The notes under the pieces are model-generated. The model had not been told where the DNA came from. It did not search any database and saw only the letters and a list, made by a program, of their open reading frames with translations. Both the position numbers and the translations under genes were made by a program. This document shows positions 55,086-63,021 of a DNA stretch of 64,000 nt, in pieces. Origin of the DNA: Caballeronia humi (GTDB lineage: Bacteria; Pseudomonadota; Gammaproteobacteria; Burkholderiales; Burkholderiaceae); NCBI RefSeq assembly GCF_001544475.1, contig NZ_FCNW02000003.1:248001-312000 (forward strand). Direction: 5' to 3'. The first letter of the stretch is position 1, and each line of letters opens with the position of its first letter.

Positions 55086-55133
55086 CGCGCGGCGTCGGGC
55101 ACTATGAGAGCTCTATCGTAAGAGGAGGCCATC

Positions 55134-55244
55134 ATGAGTAAAGCCCAGGACGCCAAGAAGGCGCAAAAGAAAGTCGCGACCAAGACGCCCAAGGAAAAGA
55201 AGGAAGCGAAGAAAGTGAAGAAAGAGGCATCAAAGCGTCAGTGA
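55134..55244 (+). CDS. Very small lysine-rich protein (36 aa)
   Basis: Encodes 36 residues: MSKAQDAKKAQKKVATKTP, then a lysine/glutamate/alanine-rich run ending KEASKRQ. A strong aggagg site lies seven bases upstream. Length and composition resemble small conserved Burkholderia proteins, but I recognise no function. The charge suggests nucleic-acid or acidic-surface contact (inference). Confidence 0.6.
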   Translation: MSKAQDAKKAQKKVATKTPKEKKEAKKVKKEASKRQ

Positions 55245-55668
55245 TGTCGGCAGGAATGGTTTAAAGAAGGTCTGGGCGCCGCTGGAGGTCGGGTTCATCC
55301 AGCGGCGCCTGATCGATTGAAAAGTCGAACATTTCGACATTCCAGCACCCACCTCCGGCGCGCGATTTCCAACCCCTCTGCTTACACGATGTAAGGCGAC
55401 GCAATGCCGCCTTTGAGCACGCTCCGTAAGCCTCCCAGCCTGTGCCAGCACTCCACCCGCCCCATCCGGACGGCGGCGGAAATACTCGTTAACCAGACAG
55501 TGAAAAAAAACGACACTCGCATTTCGTGATGCTTCCGCATTCCGTCTGTAAGCCCTTAAACTTGCGAGCAACAAAATGTAACGAAGTGGACCAAAACTGC
55601 ACGGACGTACACAGTGCCGCTTTCAGCTCCGCCCAAGAATCCGCCAAAACCGTTCAGAGGAGAAAAGA
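55245..55668. other. 424-base region before the porin gene
   Basis: No gene is supported. It holds the hairpin at 55275-55309 and, presumably, the porin promoter. An AT-rich portion lies at 55495-55580. Confidence 0.4.
55275..55309. terminator. Hairpin after the small lysine-rich gene
   Basis: A perfect 12-base stem (ggcgccgctgga/tccagcggcgcc) with an 11-base loop. It lacks a T tract, so its terminator function is uncertain. Confidence 0.5.
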
Positions 55669-56913
55669 ATGAAGCGTTATCAGAAAACCAAGGCCGCGAT
55701 GATCGCCGGCGCCGCTTTGACGGCAGCGCCGGCCTTCGCGCAAAGCAGCGTGACGCTGTACGGTATCGTCGACGATTCGATCGTCTATCAAAGCAGCTCG
55801 ACGAACCTTGCCAAAACCAATCCGGGCCGCTCGAACGTCAAGATGGCGTCGGGCATCTGGGCGGGCAGCCGCTTCGGTTTGAAGGGCGCGGAAGACCTCG
55901 GCGGCGGCTACAAGGCGATCTTCCAGTTGGAATCGGGCTTCGACATCAACAGCGGCAGCCAGCAGTTCACGAATGCGATGTTCGGCCGTCAGGCCTGGGT
56001 CGGCTTGACGAACCCCGCCTACGGTACGTTCACCGCCGGCCGTCAGTACACGTCGTACTACACGCTGCTCTCGCCGTATAGCCCGACGAACTGGCTCACG
56101 GGCTACTTCGGCGCGCACCCGGGCGATCTGGACGGCCTCGACACGATCTACCGCGCAAACAACTCGGTCGTCTATACGTCGCCGAAGCTGTACGGCGTCA
56201 CGGTGAGCGGCTCGTACTCGTTTGCCGGTGTGCCGGGCAGCGTCTATCAAGGCTCGACGTGGTCGGCTGGCGCGCAGTACGCGCAAGGCCCGATCGGCCT
56301 GGCGGTCGCGTTCTCGCGCATCAACAACGCGGCGAACGGCGGCGGCATCTACAGCGGCAGCTCGACGACCATCAACGACACGACGAGCACCACGGGCGCA
56401 GGCCAGCCGGGCGTGTCGGCGGTGACGGCCGGCTATCAGCGTGCGCAGGCGCAGCAGCGCTTCGCGGTTGCGGGCGGCTACACGTTCAGCAGCGCGTGGG
56501 ACGTCTCCTTCACGTACACGAACGTCCAGTACATCCCGGGCCTGAACTCGCTCTTCACCAGCGAAGCCGTCTTCAACACGGCCGGCACGGTGCTGCACTG
56601 GAAGGCATCGCCGACGTGGGACTTCGGCGCGGGCTACAGCTACACGTGGGCGAGCAAGGCGAACGGCATCAACGACGCCGCGTCGTACCACCAGTTCAAC
56701 CTGTCCCAGTACTACTCGCTGTCCAAGCGCACGGGCCTGTACGCGCTCGAAGCGTTCCAGCGCGCGAACGGCAACACGCTCGCGGTGCCGTCGGGTACTG
56801 GCGTGAATCGTCAGACGTCGGCCAACGCAACGATCGGCGACGGCTTCCAGAGCGCACCGTCGGCCTCGCGCAGCATGTTCGCAGCAGGCGTGGGTATCAT
56901 CCACCGCTTCTGA
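55669..56913 (+). CDS. Gram-negative trimeric outer-membrane porin
   Basis: Encodes 414 residues. Signal peptide at the N-terminus (AAMIAGAALTAAPAFAQS, cut near residue 25), then SVTLYGIVDDSIVYQSS, the usual start of this porin family. The central loop region SRFGLKGAEDLGGGYKAIFQ and the final phenylalanine (GIIHRF), needed for outer-membrane assembly, are also seen. A gaggag site precedes the ATG. A general-diffusion channel is likely. It ends in a terminator shared with the converging TonB receptor gene. Confidence 0.93.
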   Translation: MKRYQKTKAAMIAGAALTAAPAFAQSSVTLYGIVDDSIVYQSSSTNLAKTNPGRSNVKMASGIWAGSRFGLKGAEDLGGGYKAIFQLESGFDINSGSQQFTNAMFGRQAWVGLTNPAYGTFTAGRQYTSYYTLLSPYSPTNWLTGYFGAHPGDLDGLDTIYRANNSVVYTSPKLYGVTVSGSYSFAGVPGSVYQGSTWSAGAQYAQGPIGLAVAFSRINNAANGGGIYSGSSTTINDTTSTTGAGQPGVSAVTAGYQRAQAQQRFAVAGGYTFSSAWDVSFTYTNVQYIPGLNSLFTSEAVFNTAGTVLHWKASPTWDFGAGYSYTWASKANGINDAASYHQFNLSQYYSLSKRTGLYALEAFQRANGNTLAVPSGTGVNRQTSANATIGDGFQSAPSASRSMFAAGVGIIHRF

Positions 56914-56951
56914 TCGACGATCGACGCCGCGCCTTCTTCAGGCGCTGCATG

Positions 56952-56984
56952 AAAAAACCGGACGCCTCGGCGCCCGGTTTTTTT
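56952..56984. terminator. Bidirectional terminator, porin / TonB receptor gene
   Basis: A 15-position stem with A and T tracts (aaaaaaccgg / ccggtttttt) around a short loop. One position is an A-C mismatch on plus and a G-U wobble on minus, so the minus-strand form is slightly stronger. Confidence 0.85.
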
Positions 56985-57003
56985 TCGCCTGCGTCGCGTG
57001 GAA

Positions 57004-59181
57004 TCAAAAATCCGACGTCACCGAGAGCAGCAGCGTGCGCGGCGTGCCTTGCGTGAGATAACCGCCCATCGTCGAGCCCCAGTACGCCCTGTTCGTCACG
57101 TTCAGCACGCTGGCACGCAGCGTCGTGCCGTGGCCGGCGACGTTGGTTGCATAGCGCGCGCCCAGGTCGAAACGGTTCCACGATGAAATCGACAGCGTGT
57201 TCGCCGCGTCCAAATACTGCTTGCCCGTGTGGACGTAGCGCGCGGTGAGCGTGAGGCCGGTCAGCATCGGCACGTCGTATTCGGCGCCCAGGTTGAAGAG
57301 AAACCCCGGCACGCCGACCGGGCGGTTGCCGTCGGTCGCGCCGCCGTTGTTGGTGTCGAGCTGCTCGGCCTTGATGAGCGACGCGCCCGCGATCAGCCGC
57401 ACGCCGCGATACGGCTCGCCATAAACCGACGCCTCCAGCCCGCGATGCCGCTGATTGCCGTTCGTGCTGAAGATGCGGGTGTCGGCGTCGGTATAGGCGG
57501 TCGGCTTCTCGATCTGGTACGCCGCGAACGATGCGCCCATGCGTGTCGTGTCGTACTTCACGCCGAATTCGACCTGTTTCGCCCGATACGGCGCAAGCGT
57601 CTGCCCGACATTGACCGCATCGGCCGGGGCGGTCTCGCCCTTTGCGAGCGCTTCCGAGCGGTTCGCGTAGAAGGCGACGTTCTGCCACGGCTTCACGACG
57701 AGCCCGAAGATCGGCGTGGTGACGGAGTCGTCGTAGGAATCGGTAAGGGCGCTGGTCGCGCTGGAGTAGCCGTTCTGGTGGATCTGCTGATGCCGCGCGC
57801 CGATCGTGAAGAGCACGCGGTCGTTCAGAAACCCCAGCGTGTCCGATACCGCGACGCTCTTCATCATCGTGCGGGCCGTGACGGGCGGGTCCGCGAAGTC
57901 CCCGGCGGTGATGACGGCGGCGGGGCGCGGCACCTGGGCCGTGTCGTAGAGGCTCGTCGGGTAGGTGCCGGAGAAGTCGTAGGCCGAGCGGTCTTCGATA
58001 TGCGTGTACGCCGCGCCCGCCGCAATCTGATGCGTCACCGGGCCCGTCGCGAAATGGCCGCGCACGCCGGCTTCGGCCGCGAGCGCGTCGGATTTGCGCG
58101 GCACGCCCAGGCGATAGGCCGTAGTGCCCGTGTCGGCGTTGTAGTTCGGCGACGAATAATCGCCGTGCTCGTTGCTGTGATGCGCGCCGCCCGACACATA
58201 CGCCGTCCACGCGGGCAGGAAGTCGTACTCCGCGCGCAGGATGCCGACCGTGTCCTCCAGATTGCTGTAGGTCCACGATTGCGCGTAGTTGTGCGTCGCG
58301 GGGGGGACTGTCGGCACGCCCGGCCCGGTTACGTAGACGACCGAGCGGCCTTCGTCGATTTTTTCGCGCTGGTACAGAAAATCGCCGTGCAGGCGCAGCT
58401 TGTCGCCGCGCCAGTCGAGCGAGACGGCAGTCACGCCGCTCTGGCGGTGTTCGTCGTCGATGCTCGTCTCGCCGCCGCGAAGCGCTGTGTTCACGCGGAT
58501 CCCGAACTGGCCGTCGCTGCCGAAGCGCCGGCCGGCGTCGAGATGCGCGCCCACTTCGCCCGAGCCGCTCGTTTCGGCGGTGATGCGGGTGAGCGGCCTG
58601 TCGTCGGCGCGCTTCAGTTCGAGATTGATGCCGCCGCCGACCGCCGAGCCCGTCGGCGACGCGCCGCCGAGAAACGCGTTCGCGCCCTTGAAGACGTCGA
58701 CGCGCTCGATCGCCTCGGTCGCGACGAGCTGGCGCGGCGTCACGCCGTAGAGGCCGTGGAGCGAGATGTCGTCGCCGGTGAGCGCGAAGCCGCGAATCAC
58801 GAATACCTGCGCGAAATTCCCGAAGCCGAAGGCGGTGCGCACGGCCGGGTCGTTCTCGACGACGTCGGCGATCGTGCGCGCCTGCTGGTCTTCGATCAGC
58901 TTCGCCGTGTAGCTCGACATGCTGAACGGCACGTCGATCGATTTCTGGGTGCCGAGGATGCCGAACTGTCCGCCGCGCGCGACCTGTCCGCCCGCGTAAG
59001 TGGGCGCGAAGTCGCCAGGAAGCAGGGCGTCGGCGCTCGCGGTGACCTTGACGGCGGGGAGGGTGTTTTCCGGCGCGGCTTGCGCGGCCGCGATCGTTGG
59101 CAGGCTGAGCGCCGCAAGCAGGAAGGAGAAGCGCGCGGCGGCGCTGATCGGTGAAACGCGCGAAATGGATAAGACGTGCAT
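57004..59181 (-). CDS. TonB-dependent siderophore receptor
   Basis: Encodes 725 residues. The signal peptide is seen (FSFLLAALSLPTIAAAQA, cut near residue 33), then a plug domain (SYTAKLIEDQQARTIADVVE; FVIRGFALTGDDISLHGLYG; NAFLGGASPTGSAVGGGINL), then the beta barrel with a final phenylalanine (LLLSVTSDF). It resembles the hydroxamate-siderophore (FhuA/FhuE-like) group. It imports a ferric siderophore through energy from TonB-ExbBD. No siderophore biosynthesis gene is near. A Fur-like palindrome lies about 100 bases upstream. Confidence 0.9.
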   Translation of the reverse strand: MHVLSISRVSPISAAARFSFLLAALSLPTIAAAQAAPENTLPAVKVTASADALLPGDFAPTYAGGQVARGGQFGILGTQKSIDVPFSMSSYTAKLIEDQQARTIADVVENDPAVRTAFGFGNFAQVFVIRGFALTGDDISLHGLYGVTPRQLVATEAIERVDVFKGANAFLGGASPTGSAVGGGINLELKRADDRPLTRITAETSGSGEVGAHLDAGRRFGSDGQFGIRVNTALRGGETSIDDEHRQSGVTAVSLDWRGDKLRLHGDFLYQREKIDEGRSVVYVTGPGVPTVPPATHNYAQSWTYSNLEDTVGILRAEYDFLPAWTAYVSGGAHHSNEHGDYSSPNYNADTGTTAYRLGVPRKSDALAAEAGVRGHFATGPVTHQIAAGAAYTHIEDRSAYDFSGTYPTSLYDTAQVPRPAAVITAGDFADPPVTARTMMKSVAVSDTLGFLNDRVLFTIGARHQQIHQNGYSSATSALTDSYDDSVTTPIFGLVVKPWQNVAFYANRSEALAKGETAPADAVNVGQTLAPYRAKQVEFGVKYDTTRMGASFAAYQIEKPTAYTDADTRIFSTNGNQRHRGLEASVYGEPYRGVRLIAGASLIKAEQLDTNNGGATDGNRPVGVPGFLFNLGAEYDVPMLTGLTLTARYVHTGKQYLDAANTLSISSWNRFDLGARYATNVAGHGTTLRASVLNVTNRAYWGSTMGGYLTQGTPRTLLLSVTSDF

Positions 59182-59283
59182 GTCTGGATTTGAAGCGGAA
59201 TGGTAGTCGTTCGTTGCGATGGTCGAGCTGTCGCTGCGTAGTGCGGCGGCTCTTGGAAAAGCGCCGGATTATATGGGCAGATG

Positions 59284-59307
59284 CGAATCGTTTTCATTTA
59301 AATGAAA
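59284..59307 (-). promoter_or_regulatory. Fur-like palindrome upstream of the TonB receptor gene
   Basis: A perfect 16-base palindrome (tttcatttaaatgaaa, 59292-59307), preceded by gcgaatcgt, lies about 100 bases before the receptor start. It has partial similarity (10 of 19 positions, counted by eye from 59283) to the Fur consensus. Confidence 0.5.
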
Positions 59308-59434
59308 CGTTCGTGCGGTTTCTGTTGCGTCGACGCGACCGAAAACCGAATTGGCGTCACTCAGCGGGTTCCTAACAATTGTTGACATTCATGCTTTGCG
59401 TCTTCCGTTATGTTCCGAAGCTGGTCAATCAGTG

Positions 59435-60457
59435 ATGCCAACGAAAATGAACATCCGCCATCGCCTCGCGTTTCGTCCTCTCCAGGCCATGTTCGCTGCG
59501 GGCGCAGCCACTTCCGGGCAAGCCGCTCGGGCTCTGTCGCTGCGGCAGGCCACGCTTATCCTCGCAGGCGTCGCGCCGATGCTTGCCTCCGCCGCTACGG
59601 GCACCGTCAAGAATGCGTCGCCGAGAGCCGACGAGCCGTATCAAACGGAGATGATGGATTCCGTGCTGATCGAAGAGCCGCATCAGATGCCGCGCGTCAA
59701 GCGGCAGGCGCGTCCTCAAGCGAAGGCGAGTGTGCAACGTACGTCGGCCGCGCGTCGCCGGACGGCGCCGCGCAGCGGGTTCAACGTGAGCTCAGCGAAG
59801 GTTCGTGGGGCGTCCGCGCCGCAAGTCGCGGTGACCGATGTCGCGAGCCGCATCGCACCTGTTGCGATGCCTGATGCGGCGATATCCGCAATCGCGAAGC
59901 CGGTGAAAGCCGAGCCGCGCCCGCAGCCGATCTTCGACGACTGGACATCGGCGGCGGCGATTGCCGAGTCGGCGTATCCAGCGTATGACGGATGGTCGCG
60001 CAGCGCGGCTTCGTCGAGCGATTCGGGCGTACCGGCAGGTGAAATGGCGGCGTCGGCGGGCTTCGGCCTTGCGCCTTTGCCGGGCCGGGCGGCGTCAGCG
60101 GGCATCACGGGTGCGCGGGTGACCGAACGCGTCGCGGCGTCGGCCCAGCTTCATAGCGTGGTCGCTGGCGTGGCGATCGTGACGGCGTCGGAAACGGCGG
60201 GCGCCGCGTCCGGCCGCAGCCAGCCGATCCTTCCAGTGGCGCGGGTAATGCCGTCCGGCAGCGATGCCGTCGCCGATCCGTGGAGCAGCGCGTGGTTCAG
60301 CCGTAGCAGCTTGATGCAGGGTGGTGCCACGAAAGCGTTCGACGCCACGCTCATCGCGGCACCGCGCGACGATTCCCGCGACGACTGGACGCGCGTCAGC
60401 GAAGTCCGGCCGGAATCGGAGTCGATGAACGTGCTTGACGCGCGCGAGGTCTGGTAA
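59435..60457 (+). CDS. Hypothetical Ala-rich protein (340 aa)
   Basis: Encodes 340 residues from the ATG at 59435 (an ATG at 59447 is also possible). The N-terminal region is basic (MNIRHRLAFRPLQAMFAAGA), with a weak hydrophobic segment (ATLILAGVAPMLASAATG) that could be a signal anchor. The rest is low-complexity Ala/Ser/Arg-rich with Trp pairs (DDWTSAAAIAESAYPAYDG; DPWSSAWFSRSSL). No known domain. Mostly disordered by composition; function unknown. Confidence 0.6.
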   Translation: MPTKMNIRHRLAFRPLQAMFAAGAATSGQAARALSLRQATLILAGVAPMLASAATGTVKNASPRADEPYQTEMMDSVLIEEPHQMPRVKRQARPQAKASVQRTSAARRRTAPRSGFNVSSAKVRGASAPQVAVTDVASRIAPVAMPDAAISAIAKPVKAEPRPQPIFDDWTSAAAIAESAYPAYDGWSRSAASSSDSGVPAGEMAASAGFGLAPLPGRAASAGITGARVTERVAASAQLHSVVAGVAIVTASETAGAASGRSQPILPVARVMPSGSDAVADPWSSAWFSRSSLMQGGATKAFDATLIAAPRDDSRDDWTRVSEVRPESESMNVLDAREVW

Positions 60458-60528
60458 GTAGCGGGCGCGGGCGCGCGATGTGCTACCGGATGATGTGCCA
60501 GCAATCCACATCGAAGGGACACATCGAC

Positions 60529-60723
60529 ATGACCGACCCAAAAGACGACACTCAAACCGACCGCCCGACGCCGCCCCAGCAGACGACGAGCGACCCGAAT
60601 GTCGCCGATCGCCGCCTGAGCGAAGAGCAGAAGCAGTCATCGACGGGCGAGCCTGACCCGCCGGAACCCACGCGCGGCAAGCCGGAACTGCCGGACCCGG
60701 CAGGCGTCGGCGAGGCGGGTTGA
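60529..60723 (+). CDS. Small acidic, Pro/Gln-rich protein (64 aa)
   Basis: Encodes 64 residues from the ATG at 60529 with a gaaggga site. Hydrophilic and proline-rich throughout (TDRPTPPQQTTSDPNVADR; STGEPDPPEPTRGKPELPDP), so probably disordered. Similar small proteins occur in Burkholderia, but no function is recognised. It ends 15 bases before the next gene. Confidence 0.6.
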   Translation: MTDPKDDTQTDRPTPPQQTTSDPNVADRRLSEEQKQSSTGEPDPPEPTRGKPELPDPAGVGEAG

Positions 60724-60738
60724 GCCAGGAGAGTGACG

Positions 60739-61071
60739 ATGGCCACGAGTGAAAAGGAAGGCGTCGCCCCGCGCCTCGAACGTCCGTTCCGGCTGTTTGC
60801 CGTGGAGCAGCGCGTGCTGGCGCAGAACGTTGACGGAAAGGTGATCGACATCGGCGCGATGGAAGCGAAGGCGGGCGAATTCTGCGTGCGGCTGGACGTG
60901 GACGATATCGTCGTCGAGCCGAAGCGGAGCGCGGAGCTTGCGCTAAAAGCGCTCGTGCCGAAGCTGTCGTTCGACTATCTCGACGGGTTGTTCACGAGTG
61001 AGGGCGAAGCGGAGGTAGCTGGGCGATTGCAGGACTTTCCGAACGTCGAGTTTTCGCTGGACGAAGCGTAA
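60739..61071 (+). CDS. Hypothetical protein (110 aa)
   Basis: Encodes 110 residues from the ATG at 60739 with a ccaggag site (a GTG at 60733 is possible). Seen: RPFRLFAVEQRVLAQNVDGK, FCVRLDVDDIVVEPKRSAE, and the end GRLQDFPNVEFSLDEA. Soluble, family unknown. A degraded copy of its 3' end lies just downstream (61150-61260). Confidence 0.65.
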   Translation: MATSEKEGVAPRLERPFRLFAVEQRVLAQNVDGKVIDIGAMEAKAGEFCVRLDVDDIVVEPKRSAELALKALVPKLSFDYLDGLFTSEGEAEVAGRLQDFPNVEFSLDEA

Positions 61072-61149
61072 CGGGGGGCGGCAGCATGCAACCGTACCGG
61101 TCGCATGCCATATAGCCACGGCGCCGGGTGCACGGTGCGACGTTACCCA

Positions 61150-61260
61150 CATGCTACGGCAAGCTCTCTACGGGCGAGGGCGAGGCATGGTGGCCCGGCG
61201 TCTGCAGGACTTTCCGAACACCGAGTTTCGCCACGCGAAGCATCGGCCCGGCAGCATCAG
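61150..61260 (+). pseudogene. Degraded copy of the preceding gene's 3' end
   Basis: The string tgcaggactttccgaac, with flanking gagggcgaggc, repeats from the upstream gene's end (61028-61044), and ggcagcatc mirrors ggcagcatgc at 61080. In one frame it still reads RLQDFPNTEF, against RLQDFPNVEF in the gene. The copy has no start and is out of frame with its surroundings, so it is a remnant of a tandem duplication. Confidence 0.7.
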
Positions 61261-61298
61261 GTGTCAGTCGCGCGCCACCGTTTCGGCTACCGGCCGCA

Positions 61299-62900
61299 TC
61301 AACTCAAGGGCGTCCGCCGCGACGCCGCAGTGCCATCATCGCCGCCCGTCGGCTTCGATGCCGCTCCATGCGGCGTTCGGCCGGCGCCACCGCTGCCATG
61401 ACCCGCGCCGGGCTTCTCCGGCTTGTCCGGCGCACGCGCCGGAAACACCGCACTAACCAGCCGGTCGACGAAAAAGAAGAACTTGTCAGACGCGTAGCCC
61501 GCGATAAACGCGATGGCGAGCGGCGACACTTCCTTGCCGCCCTGCAGCAGTTCGCTGAAGAGCCCGATCGAAATTCCGACGATCACCGCGCTCGTCACAT
61601 GCGCACGGTTCGCCACTTTCGAGTGCTCGGGATGGAACGTGTTGGCGGCGGAATCGGCGCTCAATTGCCGCAAGATCGCCGCGCACGCACCGAGCCATGC
61701 GTAAAGCACCGGCAGCAAAAACCCCGTCACTGCCCCCACGATCGACAGAATGATGTCGTTCACGTAAAGCGCCATCGCGCGGATGTCCTGATACACCGCG
61801 ATCTTCTGAAAACCCTGCGCGACCGCGTCCTCGGGCGGCGGCGGGTCCTTGTCGCCGGCTTGCGCGCGTGGGGTCGCGAGCAGCGGCAGCGTGATTTCCA
61901 GCACCTCGCGCGCGATCGCCAGATTGCATTGCCAGTCGTCCTTTTCCTCGCGGACGATGTACCCGGTCGAGTGCGACGTCGCGTACGCGCTCGGGAAATT
62001 GAGCACCGACTTCTCGCCGGGACACGGCGGCTTGTAGGGGCTGCGCACGACGCCCAGCCCCATGCTCGTCGTGAGTGAACTGATCCGGGTCACGTCGGCG
62101 AAAAGCTGGCGGTTGTTGGTCGCGAACTGCTGCAATTCCTGCTTGATCTGGAGCGCCGGTTGCGAATTCTGCAACGCGATCACCGCGTCGACACCTTTCA
62201 CCTTCGCCTCGGTGATCGCGACCGCGTGCGACTGCAACTGGTTGTGCAGCGAGAGCGCGGCGGCGTCGTTGTCCTTCACGACGATCGCGATATCGGTCGA
62301 AATCTGGTTCACCACGAAGAGCACGCAAGACAGCAGCACGACGAGCACCGTCAACGCGATCGCCGAGCGCGTGTAGATGCGGATCGCGCGGCGCGCGCCG
62401 CGACGCGCATCGTCGCCGGCGGTTTCCGCGACGACCGGCGTCACCGCGTGCGCGATGCGGCTCATCGCCGCGTAAAACGCACCTTCGATCGCCGGATTCC
62501 ACGAGTGGCTCAACTGCGCGTCGCGCGCCCTGGACATCGAACCGACGTCGTTTTCGTCTAGCACTTTGCCGTTCTGCGCCGCGTAGGAAACCATGTCGCG
62601 GCAGTGATCCAGGTCCTCGGCGATCTTCGTGCCGGGATACTGCACCGCCGCCGCGATGCGGCTCATCGCGGAGTAGAAACTGCCGTCGACGGCGTTGTTC
62701 CACTTGTTCAGGTCGAGCGCGTGGCGGGCGTCGCGCACGGCGTCGACATCGGCCTTGTCGAGCGTCGTGCCGGTTTCCGCCGCGTGCGACACGAGCCCTT
62801 CGCATTTCGCGACGTCTTTCGCGACGCGCGGGCCGGGGTAGCCGTCGGCGTCGCCGGAGTCCGCTCCGGCGGCGAGTCCCTGCGACGAAGGAACGCCCAT
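61299..62900 (-). CDS. Membrane protein with two 67-residue N-terminal repeats
   Basis: Encodes 533 residues. Residues 21-87 and 88-154 are tandem repeats of equal length, both starting YPG and ending FYSAMSRIAAAV or FYAAMSRIAHAV. A transmembrane helix (SAIALTVLVVLLSCVLFVVN, near 180-198), a central soluble domain (helical, to residue 370), and two or three further hydrophobic segments near 385-475 follow. The C-terminal tail is low-complexity. No family is recognised. It lies 121 bases downstream of a DUF2235 hydrolase gene on the same strand, so both may belong to one secretion-related locus. Confidence 0.75.
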   Translation of the reverse strand: MGVPSSQGLAAGADSGDADGYPGPRVAKDVAKCEGLVSHAAETGTTLDKADVDAVRDARHALDLNKWNNAVDGSFYSAMSRIAAAVQYPGTKIAEDLDHCRDMVSYAAQNGKVLDENDVGSMSRARDAQLSHSWNPAIEGAFYAAMSRIAHAVTPVVAETAGDDARRGARRAIRIYTRSAIALTVLVVLLSCVLFVVNQISTDIAIVVKDNDAAALSLHNQLQSHAVAITEAKVKGVDAVIALQNSQPALQIKQELQQFATNNRQLFADVTRISSLTTSMGLGVVRSPYKPPCPGEKSVLNFPSAYATSHSTGYIVREEKDDWQCNLAIAREVLEITLPLLATPRAQAGDKDPPPPEDAVAQGFQKIAVYQDIRAMALYVNDIILSIVGAVTGFLLPVLYAWLGACAAILRQLSADSAANTFHPEHSKVANRAHVTSAVIVGISIGLFSELLQGGKEVSPLAIAFIAGYASDKFFFFVDRLVSAVFPARAPDKPEKPGAGHGSGGAGRTPHGAASKPTGGDDGTAASRRTPLS

Positions 62901-63021
62901 GCCAGTTACCTCGCTGTCGATTCAGGCCCGGTTTCGTGTGTCGGCAAACGTTTGCTAAACCGATTTTAGGCGGCGATTTATCGGACCGTATGCGTGCGAT
63001 CGCACAGAAACACGGTCCGCG

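Noticed and set aside
57229..59154. 641-residue plus-strand frame over the TonB receptor gene
   Set aside because: Antisense shadow of a firmly recognised gene; low-complexity Arg/Ala/Val composition.
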